Assembly (NCBI RefSeq): GCF_002252525.1 | Contig: NZ_NNRM01000053.1 | Span: 217,229-281,228, forward strand | Length of the DNA: 64,000 nucleotides | Reading direction: 5' to 3' | Origin: Brucella pseudogrignonensis | GTDB lineage: Bacteria > Pseudomonadota > Alphaproteobacteria > Rhizobiales > Rhizobiaceae | Part shown: positions 54,562 through 61,803 of the stretch, piece by piece | Position numbering within the stretch: position 1 is the stretch's first letter | Layout of the letters: every line of letters starts with the position of its first letter | Program-made: the position numbers and the translations under genes | The notes under the pieces: generated by a model | Databases searched by the model: none | Told to the model about the DNA's origin: nothing | Seen by the model: only the letters and a program-made list of their open reading frames with translations

Positions 54562-54910
54562 AGCATTAGTCAAATCTGATCCCAAAAGCCTGGAAATAGC
54601 AATTTCTGACATTAAGGCCGGTAATCGTCCAGTCAGCGTTCCGCTTACTGATCGACAGCCCGAATATACTGATTATCAAGCGCTCGGTTTTGTGTTGCTT
54701 GAAACCGTATTGCGTCAAATGACGCCGTGGGAAATCAGCTTCGCCGCAAGCATGATTAGTACAAGTCATCCCACCGCACGTCAGCGGGAGCGCGCAAAAA
54801 TCATCCTCAAAATGTATCTTGGCCTGGATATCGATGCGGGTTCTGTTCCGTCGTCTTCAGCTGGTAACGATAATGTTCCAGCAACGGCAAGGCGTAAAAA
54901 ATCGGCCTAA
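54554..54910 (+). CDS. Hypothetical element protein
   Basis: The 118-aa protein (DPKSLEIAISDIKAGNRPVS, LLETVLRQMTPWEISFAASM, RERAKIILKMYLGLD) ends in a Ser-rich and basic tail with AGNDNVPATARRKKSA. No family is recognised. The overlap with the upstream gene and the shared frame density argue that it is real and cotranscribed. Confidence 0.65.
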   Translation: MARALVKSDPKSLEIAISDIKAGNRPVSVPLTDRQPEYTDYQALGFVLLETVLRQMTPWEISFAASMISTSHPTARQRERAKIILKMYLGLDIDAGSVPSSSAGNDNVPATARRKKSA

Positions 54911-55184
54911 CCCTCATTCTGCCTCACCAGCAGACCGTCATATCTGGATGATGACCAAACACGAGCAATAAGCCCTGCGCCAGATATTAGGGCGAAAACT
55001 TTAAAGGCGGAGTTTATGAGCCGGCACCACCCGCTGCTCGCTCCGCCTCGTAATACCCCGGCTTACACGAGGAGGGCTTGCGCCACTTCTACACCGGGGG
55101 TTCCTTCGCGAGTACCACCCCGCGCGACAAGACAGATGGCTTCACCGAAGCCATTTGTCAACCAACACCAAACACGAGGAGAGC
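54911..55184 (+). promoter_or_regulatory. Structured leader region without a gene
   Basis: The region contains paired ATATCTGG (54940-54947) and CCAGATAT (54980-54987), a CACGAGGAG at 55066-55074 not followed by a start codon, and a 13-bp near-perfect hairpin (55131-55143 with 55147-55159) just before the CACGAGGAG at 55173-55181. A 60-codon Pro/Arg-rich frame (55016-55198) is judged spurious. It may be a long 5' untranslated region with regulatory structure. Confidence 0.4.
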
Positions 55185-55466
55185 ATGAAAGATTATGAAA
55201 CCATAGAAGAAGTGCATCGCATGCACGAGGTGGGCGCCAACCCGACAGAGATCGGAAATGCGCTTAGCTTGCCCAGATCGACTGTAGCTTCAATTCTCCG
55301 CCGACCGATCCCAAAATCTACAGCCGACCGCATCGTTGTGCGGTGCGTTTCGAACGGTGGATGGTCCACGGCGAATCACTGCGTCAGTTATATCGCTATG
55401 CCACGCATCCGTGCGCTGGAAGCCGCGAACGACAATTACGAACAGCCGGGCGCCATCGCAGCCTGA
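55185..55466 (+). CDS. Small helix-turn-helix protein
   Basis: The 93-aa protein has an N-terminal HTH like that of resolvase or Sigma-70 region 4 types: EVHRMHEVGANPTEIGNALS then LPRSTVASILRRP. The C-terminal half (DRIVVRCVSNGGWSTANHCV) ends in ALEAANDNYEQPGAIAA. It is probably an element regulator. The start is set by CACGAGGAG (55173-55181) directly upstream. Confidence 0.7.
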   Translation: MKDYETIEEVHRMHEVGANPTEIGNALSLPRSTVASILRRPIPKSTADRIVVRCVSNGGWSTANHCVSYIAMPRIRALEAANDNYEQPGAIAA

Positions 55467-55501
55467 GCCACGTTGGCCAGCATGTGCAGGCCACAGATCA
55501 A

Positions 55502-55516
55502 CCTCCTAAAAGGAGG
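55502..55516 (+). promoter_or_regulatory. Hairpin masking the ribosome binding site of the next gene
   Basis: CCTCCT (55502-55507), AAA, AGGAGG (55511-55516) forms a perfect 6-bp stem in the mRNA in which the right arm is the strong Shine-Dalgarno, 7 bases before the ATG at 55524. Pairing would hide it, so translation may be regulated. Confidence 0.6.
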
Positions 55517-55523
55517 AATATCA

Positions 55524-55727
55524 ATGAAATCCCATACCTTGCGTGAGCCCCACAAGGCTTACCAAACCAAATTCACGCGGACTGGCGAGCGGGACACGAC
55601 AAACCGCAAGCCTTATCGAACAGCCGCGCAGAAGCTGCATGCCCGAGACAGTGCCGTCCTTAAAGATGGTCGGTATGTTTCGAACGCTCCTGTGTCCTTC
55701 AGCAGAACGAAGCGGGGTGCAGCGTGA
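55524..55727 (+). CDS. Small basic hypothetical protein
   Basis: The 67-aa protein (MKSHTLREPHKAYQTKFTRT, ending SFSRTKRGAA) is highly basic. The AGGAGG site in the hairpin before it defines the start over an upstream ATG at 55473. Its stop overlaps the next gene's GTG (GTGA). Possibly a DNA-binding protein; no family recognised. Confidence 0.6.
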   Translation: MKSHTLREPHKAYQTKFTRTGERDTTNRKPYRTAAQKLHARDSAVLKDGRYVSNAPVSFSRTKRGAA

Positions 55728-56029
55728 CTTGCGAATGCGGTGACTGCTGGGATCTGCCCGGCTCAATTGTGACCCACAAGCTGACAGGCTGGAAGGGGAT
55801 CATTATCGGCGATCGAGACGGCTGCATGTTCCTCACAGTGCGGTTCTGGATACCAGGTACTGGCCTTGGGACGATCGAGGTTTCGCGCTTCGAAGTCGAA
55901 CCACCGGCCAATAATGGCGACGGCGGTGGCGGCTCTGAGATCGGAACAGAAGAAGCCAATGTCATTCCGGTCGATTTCACCAAGGGCGTGAAATTGACAA
56001 AATCAACAAAGACGAGGGGAGTAGCTTGA
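55724..56029 (+). CDS. Hypothetical element protein with N-terminal Cys cluster
   Basis: The 101-aa protein starts at a GTG overlapping the previous stop. It begins MTCECGDCWDLPGS (three close cysteines), followed by a beta-rich part VTHKLTGWKGIIIGDRDGCM and a Gly-rich linker (NNGDGGGGSEI). The beta part is like a small SH3-type barrel (KOW-like), as in the next gene. Coupled by a TGATG overlap to the next gene. Confidence 0.6.
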   Translation: MTCECGDCWDLPGSIVTHKLTGWKGIIIGDRDGCMFLTVRFWIPGTGLGTIEVSRFEVEPPANNGDGGGGSEIGTEEANVIPVDFTKGVKLTKSTKTRGVA

Positions 56030-57012
56030 TGGGTAATGTGAAAGTTGGAGATAAGGTTAGAAGCCTGGTAACACAGATCGACGTTCGCGCAGGCGGACTT
56101 TACGAGGTAAAAACCGTCGATGGTGGTGATGTTTGGGTCATCGATGACGTTGGCGACAACTGGTATTTGGCGTCAGATGAATTTGAAACTCTGCCTGTAG
56201 TTGCGAAGGCGCAGACATTCAAGGTCGGTGATCGGGTGCGTTTGACTGCCAATGAGGGCGATGGTCGGTATAGCGGTTCCATCGGTGTCATCGAGAAAAT
56301 CAATAATAATTATGCGCGCGTATTGTTCGATGCGCCCTTTACTGGATGGGGAGAAACAGGGCGCAATTGGCACGCACAATTATCTGACTTTGTCGCCGCC
56401 CCCCTCAAAATCGAAGCAGGCAAATACTACTGCACGCGTGATGGCCGTAAGGCTGGGCCATTGATGGCACGAAATAATGATTCATATGCATTTGCTGCTG
56501 ATATAGCCGGTGATATCGGGATCCGCATCTTCCAGAAAGACGGTGTTCACGGCTCACGCTGGATAGGCAATGAGCCAAATCTCGACCTCATCGCCGAATG
56601 GGTCGACGAGCCTGTCAAAGCTGCTGCACCGGCCCCGTTCATTCTGCGTAACGATATGTTCTATTTCGCGCCAGTTGCAAAACCCGCCATCGTCGCACTG
56701 ATTGAAAACGGCCAGCCAAAGCCCTCGGCAGCGCCTCATGTTCATGCAAATGAAACGTTGGCCGCAAAGGAAGCAACGCGTCTAGCCGGTATCCATAAGG
56801 GCCAGGAGTTCGGCGTGTACGTGCTGACGCAGAAGGTGAGTGAGCCTGCACCATCCTATAAGCACGAATGGCAACGGTTCGCTGCTAAGGGCGAGAAGAT
56901 TTCAGCGATCAAAGAGCTGCGATCTGTAACTGGTCTCGGATTGAGGGCGGCAAAGGATGCCGTCGAACACTGGATCGCTCACGACGAGCCGTACTCGCGC
57001 ATCGCCGCTTAA
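56029..57012 (+). CDS. Phage protein with SH3-like repeats and an L7/L12-like C-terminal motif
   Basis: The 327-aa protein contains two SH3/KOW-like repeats at the front (VKVGDKVRSLV and FKVGDRVRLTANEGDGRYSG). It ends with KISAIKELRSVTGLGLRAAK followed by DAVEHW, which matches the signature helix of the ribosomal L7/L12 C-terminal domain (KI..IK..R..TGLGL..AKD.VE). In L7/L12 that region recruits translation GTPases. Similar tails occur on some phage proteins, but their function is unknown. Its start overlaps the previous stop. Confidence 0.7.
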   Translation: MGNVKVGDKVRSLVTQIDVRAGGLYEVKTVDGGDVWVIDDVGDNWYLASDEFETLPVVAKAQTFKVGDRVRLTANEGDGRYSGSIGVIEKINNNYARVLFDAPFTGWGETGRNWHAQLSDFVAAPLKIEAGKYYCTRDGRKAGPLMARNNDSYAFAADIAGDIGIRIFQKDGVHGSRWIGNEPNLDLIAEWVDEPVKAAAPAPFILRNDMFYFAPVAKPAIVALIENGQPKPSAAPHVHANETLAAKEATRLAGIHKGQEFGVYVLTQKVSEPAPSYKHEWQRFAAKGEKISAIKELRSVTGLGLRAAKDAVEHWIAHDEPYSRIAA

Positions 57013-57041
57013 CCAGTAAATCCCACCGATGAACCAACCAG

Positions 57042-57063
57042 CCCCGCTGCAATCGCGGCGGGG
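57042..57063 (+). promoter_or_regulatory. Hairpin upstream of the microgene chain
   Basis: CCCCGCTGC (57042-57050) pairs with GCGGCGGGG (57055-57063) around AATC, with one G-U pair. It ends just before the ribosome binding site ACGAGGAGG of the 10-codon gene. No T-run follows, so it is more likely a leader structure than a terminator. Confidence 0.5.
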
Positions 57064-57077
57064 AACGAGGAGGTATT

Positions 57078-57110
57078 ATGCTCAGATTTCATAAGGACGG
57101 TGCCGAATGA
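57078..57110 (+). CDS. Possible 10-aa leader peptide gene
   Basis: ATG CTC ... GAA TGA encodes MLRFHKDGAE. A strong ribosome binding site ACGAGGAGG lies 5-13 bases before it. Its stop overlaps the next start (ATGA at 57107-57110), so it can feed ribosomes to the following membrane-protein gene, which has no site of its own. Confidence 0.5.
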   Translation: MLRFHKDGAE

Positions 57111-57259
57111 CGGCGCCTTTCAAAGACTACGCCGTCGAAGACGACCGGATCTTGTCCAGCGAAACTACGCTGGGCCTTGGTGATCACTTCGTCATGGGGC
57201 TGGCAGTTGTCGCGGCTTTAGCGCTGGGCATCGGCTTTTACTCATGGGTGCTGTTGTGA
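57107..57259 (+). CDS. Small single-pass membrane protein (50 aa)
   Basis: The product MTAPFKDYAVEDDRILSSET continues to a membrane segment FVMGLAVVAALALGIGFYSW near the C terminus. It overlaps both neighbours (ATGA upstream, GTGA downstream). Holin-like or other phage small membrane function is possible; there is no lysis gene nearby, so no role is assigned. Confidence 0.65.
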   Translation: MTAPFKDYAVEDDRILSSETTLGLGDHFVMGLAVVAALALGIGFYSWVLL

Positions 57260-57417
57260 ACGCCGTCACGCCAGCCGGTAATGGCACCGGGAAGATTGCA
57301 CGTTCGTTGGCTCTCACGGGGTTTACCCTTGGGCTTTTACTGGTCGTGGCAGGCTTCATTTTCTGGAACGCAGTGCTGCCTTTCTACGGCCTGCTTTATT
57401 TGTGGGGTGGCCAATGA
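57256..57417 (+). CDS. Small single-pass membrane protein (53 aa)
   Basis: GTG-started gene overlapping the previous stop. The product has a basic lead (NGTGKIARSLALTG), a membrane segment FTLGLLLVVAGFIFW and an aromatic tail (LPFYGLLYLWGGQ). The stop overlaps the next gene (ATGA). Confidence 0.65.
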   Translation: MNAVTPAGNGTGKIARSLALTGFTLGLLLVVAGFIFWNAVLPFYGLLYLWGGQ

Positions 57418-57518
57418 CCTACCCACGGTTTCCCACGCTGGCCACATCGGCGCCAGTCTGGCTGATCGGCTCGATCATCCTGCTGGCCATGATGATCGTC
57501 ATTCAACTTACCCACTAA
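57414..57518 (+). CDS. Small single-pass membrane protein (34 aa)
   Basis: The product MTYPRFPTLATSAPVWLIGS continues as IILLAMMIVIQLTH, one membrane segment. It is the third of three overlapping membrane microgenes. Overlap and the shared hydrophobic design support a real gene despite the length. Confidence 0.55.
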   Translation: MTYPRFPTLATSAPVWLIGSIILLAMMIVIQLTH

Positions 57519-57538
57519 CCACACACGAGGAGTTACTT

Positions 57539-58312
57539 ATGGCTATCAGCCTATCAAGCCTCAAATCGACGAAGAGAAACGACCCGCCGGTCATGCTTTT
57601 GTATGGCGTCGACGGCATCGGCAAGACCAGCCTTGCATCTGAGTTTCCAGATCCGATTTATCTGGCCACAGAAGGCGAGCGTCCGCCATCTGATATCGAA
57701 ATGGCAACGCCAGGCACAATTGAAAGCTTCGAAGATTTGCTCAACATTATCGGCGAACTGCTGACTGTTGAGCATGATCGGCGCACCGTGATTATCGACA
57801 GTGCCGACGGCCTCGAACCGCTTGTCTGGGCTGCGACATGTGCCCGCCTTGGTATCAACAGCATTGAGGAAGCTGGGTTCGGTAAAGGCTACGTGGAAGC
57901 CGACACCGAATGGAATGAGCTCATGTCGGCCCTGTCTGCGCTCGCTCAAGCCGGCATTTATGTGGTCATCCTCGCTCACCCCGAGATTGTGCGCTTCGAC
58001 AGCCCGACGACAGATCCATATTCGAGGTACCAGCCGAAACTGCACAAGCGCGCTAATGCACTTGTTCGAGAAAAGTCTGATGTTGTGGCGTTCATGAACT
58101 ACCGAGTTTCCATCAAGGAAAAGGAAGTCGCGCGCCAGACAAAGGTCGCCCATGCCGAGGGCGGCAAAGAGCGCCAGATCCATCTGAATGAAGGCGCAGG
58201 CTTCAACGCCAAGAACCGGTATTCAATGCCCGACGCCGTTCCATACCGCAAAGGGCAGGGCTTCACCGAGCTGGCGAAGTACTGGCCGGACACGATGCAG
58301 GAGGTTGCTTGA
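57539..58312 (+). CDS. Phage P-loop ATPase (Sak4/RecA-like)
   Basis: The 257-aa protein has Walker A YGVDGIGKTSLA (about residues 22-33) and Walker B RTVIIDSADGL (about 80-90). It matches phage AAA_24-type ATP-binding proteins, often Sak4-like single-strand annealing recombinases that work with an SSB. CACGAGGAG (57524-57532) sets this start; a longer frame from 57281 is out. The neighbours (DUF669, clamp, nuclease, helicase) make a replication/recombination role likely. Confidence 0.85.
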   Translation: MAISLSSLKSTKRNDPPVMLLYGVDGIGKTSLASEFPDPIYLATEGERPPSDIEMATPGTIESFEDLLNIIGELLTVEHDRRTVIIDSADGLEPLVWAATCARLGINSIEEAGFGKGYVEADTEWNELMSALSALAQAGIYVVILAHPEIVRFDSPTTDPYSRYQPKLHKRANALVREKSDVVAFMNYRVSIKEKEVARQTKVAHAEGGKERQIHLNEGAGFNAKNRYSMPDAVPYRKGQGFTELAKYWPDTMQEVA

Positions 58313-58554
58313 TGGAAAAAGCACTAGCTGGACTGGTTACCGTTGCCGCCATTCTTTTCTTTGCACCGCTGATCGGCGTTCTCTTTGGCGCGTTTTCGGG
58401 ATGGGTTGTCGGCTTCTTCTTCACTGAAACAGTGCAGGCATTCCTCACCGCTTTAAGCATCAATGCTGGACACATGTCACTTTGGCAGATCGGCGCTGCG
58501 CTTGGCTTCATCGGAGGGTTTGTCCGACCCACCGTGTTTCGCGCAAAGTCTTAA
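58312..58554 (+). CDS. Small two-segment membrane protein
   Basis: The 80-aa protein has a first hydrophobic run (LAGLVTVAAILFFAPLIGVL, continuing to VVGFFF) and a second near the C terminus (IGAALGFIGGFV). It overlaps the ATPase stop (TGATG). The function is unknown. Confidence 0.6.
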   Translation: MEKALAGLVTVAAILFFAPLIGVLFGAFSGWVVGFFFTETVQAFLTALSINAGHMSLWQIGAALGFIGGFVRPTVFRAKS

Positions 58555-58594
58555 CCTGCGCATTCACCACACCACCAACACGAGGAACTAACAC

Positions 58595-59158
58595 ATGGCG
58601 AGACTTGGAACGGCGTTTGACGCCACCCAACACGACACGACGCAGTCGGACTATTCCGAACTGCCGAACGGCACATACAAGATGGAAATCGAGGCGGCCG
58701 ACGTGGTGCCGACTTCGACCGGCAGCGGCACCATTCTGAAAACAACGCTGAAGGTGCTCGAGCCCGCTGAATATGCTGATCGCAAGCTGTTCAACAACTA
58801 CAACATTGAGAACAAGAACCCGACCGCTCAGGAAATTGGTCAAAGGCAATTTGCCAGCCTTTGCCGCGCGCTCGAAATGTCTTCGGTAGAAGACACCGAC
58901 GATCTGCTCTTTAAGTCGTTCACGGTGCGAGTAGCCCTCGGCAAGCCTTCAAAGGACGGCCAGTATCCGGCGCGTGCCGAGATCAAGAAATACTTCTTCC
59001 CTGACGAAAACAACGTGCCTGAGCCGAGCATTGACGCTCAACAGCCTGCGGCGGCAGCGCAGCGATCAGCCAATGACAACCGCCCTGCAGCGGCAAACAA
59101 CAACAAGCCATCGCAGCCTGCAAAAGCTGCGGGAAGCCGTCCTTGGTCTAAGGGCTAA
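58595..59158 (+). CDS. DUF669-family phage protein (possible SSB partner)
   Basis: The 187-aa protein has the DUF669 pattern LPNGTYKMEIEAADVVPTS, then KLFNNYNIENKNPTAQEIGQ and RQFASLCRALEM, and a flexible Ala/Asn-rich acidic tail (PAAAAQRSANDNRPAAANNN). DUF669 proteins are encoded beside phage recombinases and may bind single-stranded DNA. CACGAGGAA (58579-58587) precedes the start. Confidence 0.85.
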   Translation: MARLGTAFDATQHDTTQSDYSELPNGTYKMEIEAADVVPTSTGSGTILKTTLKVLEPAEYADRKLFNNYNIENKNPTAQEIGQRQFASLCRALEMSSVEDTDDLLFKSFTVRVALGKPSKDGQYPARAEIKKYFFPDENNVPEPSIDAQQPAAAAQRSANDNRPAAANNNKPSQPAKAAGSRPWSKG

Positions 59159-59215
59159 TCTAACCAAGGCGCGGTCACCAGCCGTGCCTGCCACCACCAA
59201 CACGAGGAGAAACCC

Positions 59216-60274
59216 ATGCGGGTAACGCTTGACCGAGCGCAGCTTGCGCACGCCTTGTCGACCGTGACAAAGGCAGTTGAGGCCAGAACGACAATCCCAA
59301 TCCTTGGCAACGTGCTCTTGTCCGCGGACAAAGGACAGCTGAGCATCACCGGTACAAATCTTGATCTGGAAATCAGCACCAGCTTGCCTGTTCTGGATAG
59401 CCAGGACGGCACTGTCACGGTTGCGGGTAAGCTGCTTGCTGACATTTCGAAGCGCGCCACAAGTGACATTAGCTTGGAAGCCGACGGCAATCATCTGGTC
59501 GTTAAATCTGGCAAAAGCCGTTTCAAGCTGGATACGCTGCCAGCCGCTGACTTCCCGTCCTTCAATCACGGAAGCTTCGACACCACGATCGAGTTCGATC
59601 TCGCTTCGCTCGTGCAGGAAGTGCAGTTCGCTGTCAGCACCGAAGAAACCCGCTATTACCTGAACGGCGTATTTCTGGAAGCCAAGGACGGCCATATCGT
59701 TGCCACGGCAACAGACGGGCATCGTCTCGCGTCAACACGTATCGAGCAGGAATCGTCGTTTGCGCCTGTTATTCTTCCTAACAAACTTCTGTCATTGCTG
59801 CCGACAGGCGTCGTGTCGGTTTCGCTTTCGTCAAACAAGGTAATGGTCGAGAGGGGTTCGACTGTCATCGTGTCGAAGCTCGTCGACGGCACATATCCGG
59901 ATTACGAGCGCGTTATTCCCAAGCCATCAGAGCGTGTCGCTACCCTGTCGGCTAAAGCACTGCGCGAAGCAGTCGGCCGCACATCAGTTATTGCAAGCGA
60001 GCGGGGGCGTGCTGTGCGCTTCTCGTTTGCTTCGGATGCTCTGACGCTGAACGTCGCTAATCCAGATCGCGGTGACGCGACCGAGGAAATGGAGGTCAAT
60101 TTCAGTAGCGAGCCACTGACGATTGGTTTCAATGGCCAGTATGTCACGGAACTCATGGCGGCGTTTAGTGCGGATGAAGTCACCATGTCGATGGCGGATT
60201 CTGGTTCGCCTGCGCTTATCACGTCAGCCGGTCGGCCGGGATACAGGTGCGTAATTATGCCGATGCGGGTGTAG
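59216..60274 (+). CDS. dnaN: Phage-encoded DNA polymerase III beta subunit (sliding clamp)
   Basis: The 352-aa clamp has three repeats: MRVTLDRAQLAHALSTVTKA at the start, LDTLPAADFPSF and EETRYYLNGVFLEAKDG in the middle, and FNGQYVTELMAAFSADEVTM then PALITSAGRPGYRCVIMPMR at the end. It is a little shorter than host DnaN (about 370 aa). A self-encoded clamp suggests the element recruits or replaces host replisome functions. The leader CACGAGGAG (59201-59209) sets the start. Confidence 0.93.
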   Translation: MRVTLDRAQLAHALSTVTKAVEARTTIPILGNVLLSADKGQLSITGTNLDLEISTSLPVLDSQDGTVTVAGKLLADISKRATSDISLEADGNHLVVKSGKSRFKLDTLPAADFPSFNHGSFDTTIEFDLASLVQEVQFAVSTEETRYYLNGVFLEAKDGHIVATATDGHRLASTRIEQESSFAPVILPNKLLSLLPTGVVSVSLSSNKVMVERGSTVIVSKLVDGTYPDYERVIPKPSERVATLSAKALREAVGRTSVIASERGRAVRFSFASDALTLNVANPDRGDATEEMEVNFSSEPLTIGFNGQYVTELMAAFSADEVTMSMADSGSPALITSAGRPGYRCVIMPMRV

Positions 60275-60277
60275 ACC

Positions 60278-61204
60278 GTGGCACCACTCCCCAAACCACA
60301 GTCCACAACCGTCGGCGCGATTTATGCCGCTTACGAGGCCCAGGCGAAATCCTGGGACTCGTGGGGCATCAGCGTGGGCGAGGCGGGCGCAGAATGCGAC
60401 AGGGCGCTTTGGTATGGCTTCAGGTGGGCTTCGGCCCACGAGGTGCATAGCGGCCGTCAGCTGCGCTTGTTTGAAACGGGTAACATTGAAGAAGACCGGC
60501 TCGTCGCTGATCTCGAGAGCATCGGCGTCGACGTTTACGGGCAGCAAGACAAGATCCGGCTTGTGTCGGGCTTTGTGCGCGGCAAGTGCGACGGTAAGGC
60601 AATGAATGTGCCGGAGGCGTCGAAGACAGAGCACCTACTAGAGTTTAAATCGAGCAATGCCAAGGGCTTCGCGCTGATTGTTAAGGACGGCTGCCAGAAA
60701 GCAAAGCCGTTGCACTATGCGCAGTGTCAGCTTGGAATGCATGCCTTCGGTTTAAGCCGGTGCCTTTATCTGGTGTCGTGCAAGGACAGCGACAGCCTCT
60801 ATTCAGAGCGCATCGAATACGATCTGGAATTCTGCTTACGGCTCGTTGCTCGCTGCGAACGCATCGTATTTTCAGACGCGCCTCCGAGCAGAATTAGCGA
60901 AAACCCGGAGTTCTTTGGATGCATGTTCTGCAAGCACAAAGCTGTCTGCCATCATGAGGCACAGCCGCGTGTGAACTGCCGCACATGCCTTCATGCTCAG
61001 CCTGAGAGCGGCGGCGATTGCCATATCTCATGCGCACGATGGGCAAAGCCTTTGTCGATCGATGAACAGCGTGACGGCTGCCCAGCGCATTTGTACCTAC
61101 CGGGCATGGTGAATGGTGAGCAGATCGATGTCGATGAGGAGGCTGAGACGATCACTTATCGCATGAAAAGTGGGGAGGTTTGGGTGGATGGGGCTAAAGG
61201 TTAG
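60278..61204 (+). CDS. PD-(D/E)XK nuclease with Cys-rich C terminus
   Basis: The 308-aa protein starts at a GTG 3 bases after the clamp stop. The nuclease core is GFVRGKCDGK (Asp) and HLLEFKSSNAKGF (Glu-x-Lys), with a helical part KPLHYAQCQLGMHAFGLSRC. The C-terminal third has several cysteines (GCMFCKHKAVCHHEAQPRVN, then CRTCLHAQ, CHISC), as in the Fe-S or zinc tails of Cas4/AddB-type exonucleases. It is likely the recombination exonuclease of the module. Confidence 0.82.
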   Translation: MAPLPKPQSTTVGAIYAAYEAQAKSWDSWGISVGEAGAECDRALWYGFRWASAHEVHSGRQLRLFETGNIEEDRLVADLESIGVDVYGQQDKIRLVSGFVRGKCDGKAMNVPEASKTEHLLEFKSSNAKGFALIVKDGCQKAKPLHYAQCQLGMHAFGLSRCLYLVSCKDSDSLYSERIEYDLEFCLRLVARCERIVFSDAPPSRISENPEFFGCMFCKHKAVCHHEAQPRVNCRTCLHAQPESGGDCHISCARWAKPLSIDEQRDGCPAHLYLPGMVNGEQIDVDEEAETITYRMKSGEVWVDGAKG

Positions 61205-61788
61205 GACCAGTATTGAGAGAGCTGTTTTTGATGTTCGTCAGCGCTTTTGATGAGTTTATCAGCTAAGTAAATCGGAGTTGCTATCGCAGCCTCAAAATCC
61301 TGTCGATGTGGATGATCTTCGACGACTTTCATGCATAAAAACTCAAGTCTTATAATATCATCTCTCAAGCATGAAGGCAAAACATCGGGCCAACTATCCA
61401 CAATCATCGGGTCAAAAGATGGCGTTGTAAATATAGGGTAGTCACTTTCTGAGGATGCCTTATAAAACCATCTTTCCTTGTAGTTTATGACGCCGACAGC
61501 ATACGATCGAATTGCACATAACACGTTAATCTCCTTGATGAATGACCGTCTAATCGCCGCCACATGCTGCGTCCGATTAGCATCTAACTGCTGCTTTGCA
61601 ACAAGAACAGCGATCAGTACCGGGACGCCGGTCAATAAGGTTCCGTAAGTTCCTCCCAGCACGACTAATGCCTCAATGACGGTATCTTCTGTCGCAACCA
61701 GCCAACCCAAGATGAGGCAGCAGAAAGCGACGTAACTCACCGTCACGACATACAGAACCACCGTCCAAAATCTTTCATTTCCAGACAA
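61201..61788 (-). CDS. Membrane protein of unknown function, inverted in the early operon
   Basis: The 195-aa protein has two membrane segments (about residues 9-31 and 42-63) and a soluble C-terminal domain of about 125 residues (LDANRTQHVAAIRRSFIKEI, LRDDIIRLEFLCMKVVEDHP). It is oriented against the surrounding replication genes and its codons look more AT-rich. Single inverted genes in a phage operon are often morons, expressed from the prophage for host benefit or phage exclusion; the role is inference. Its 3' end overlaps the nuclease stop by 4 bases. Confidence 0.65.
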   Translation of the reverse strand: MSGNERFWTVVLYVVTVSYVAFCCLILGWLVATEDTVIEALVVLGGTYGTLLTGVPVLIAVLVAKQQLDANRTQHVAAIRRSFIKEINVLCAIRSYAVGVINYKERWFYKASSESDYPIFTTPSFDPMIVDSWPDVLPSCLRDDIIRLEFLCMKVVEDHPHRQDFEAAIATPIYLADKLIKSADEHQKQLSQYWS

Positions 61789-61803
61789 GGTAACGCCCCC
61801 AAC

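Noticed and set aside
55016-55198. 60-codon Pro/Arg-rich plus-strand frame
   Set aside because: Low-quality composition, overlaps the ribosome binding site and start of the HTH gene, and covers a structured leader.
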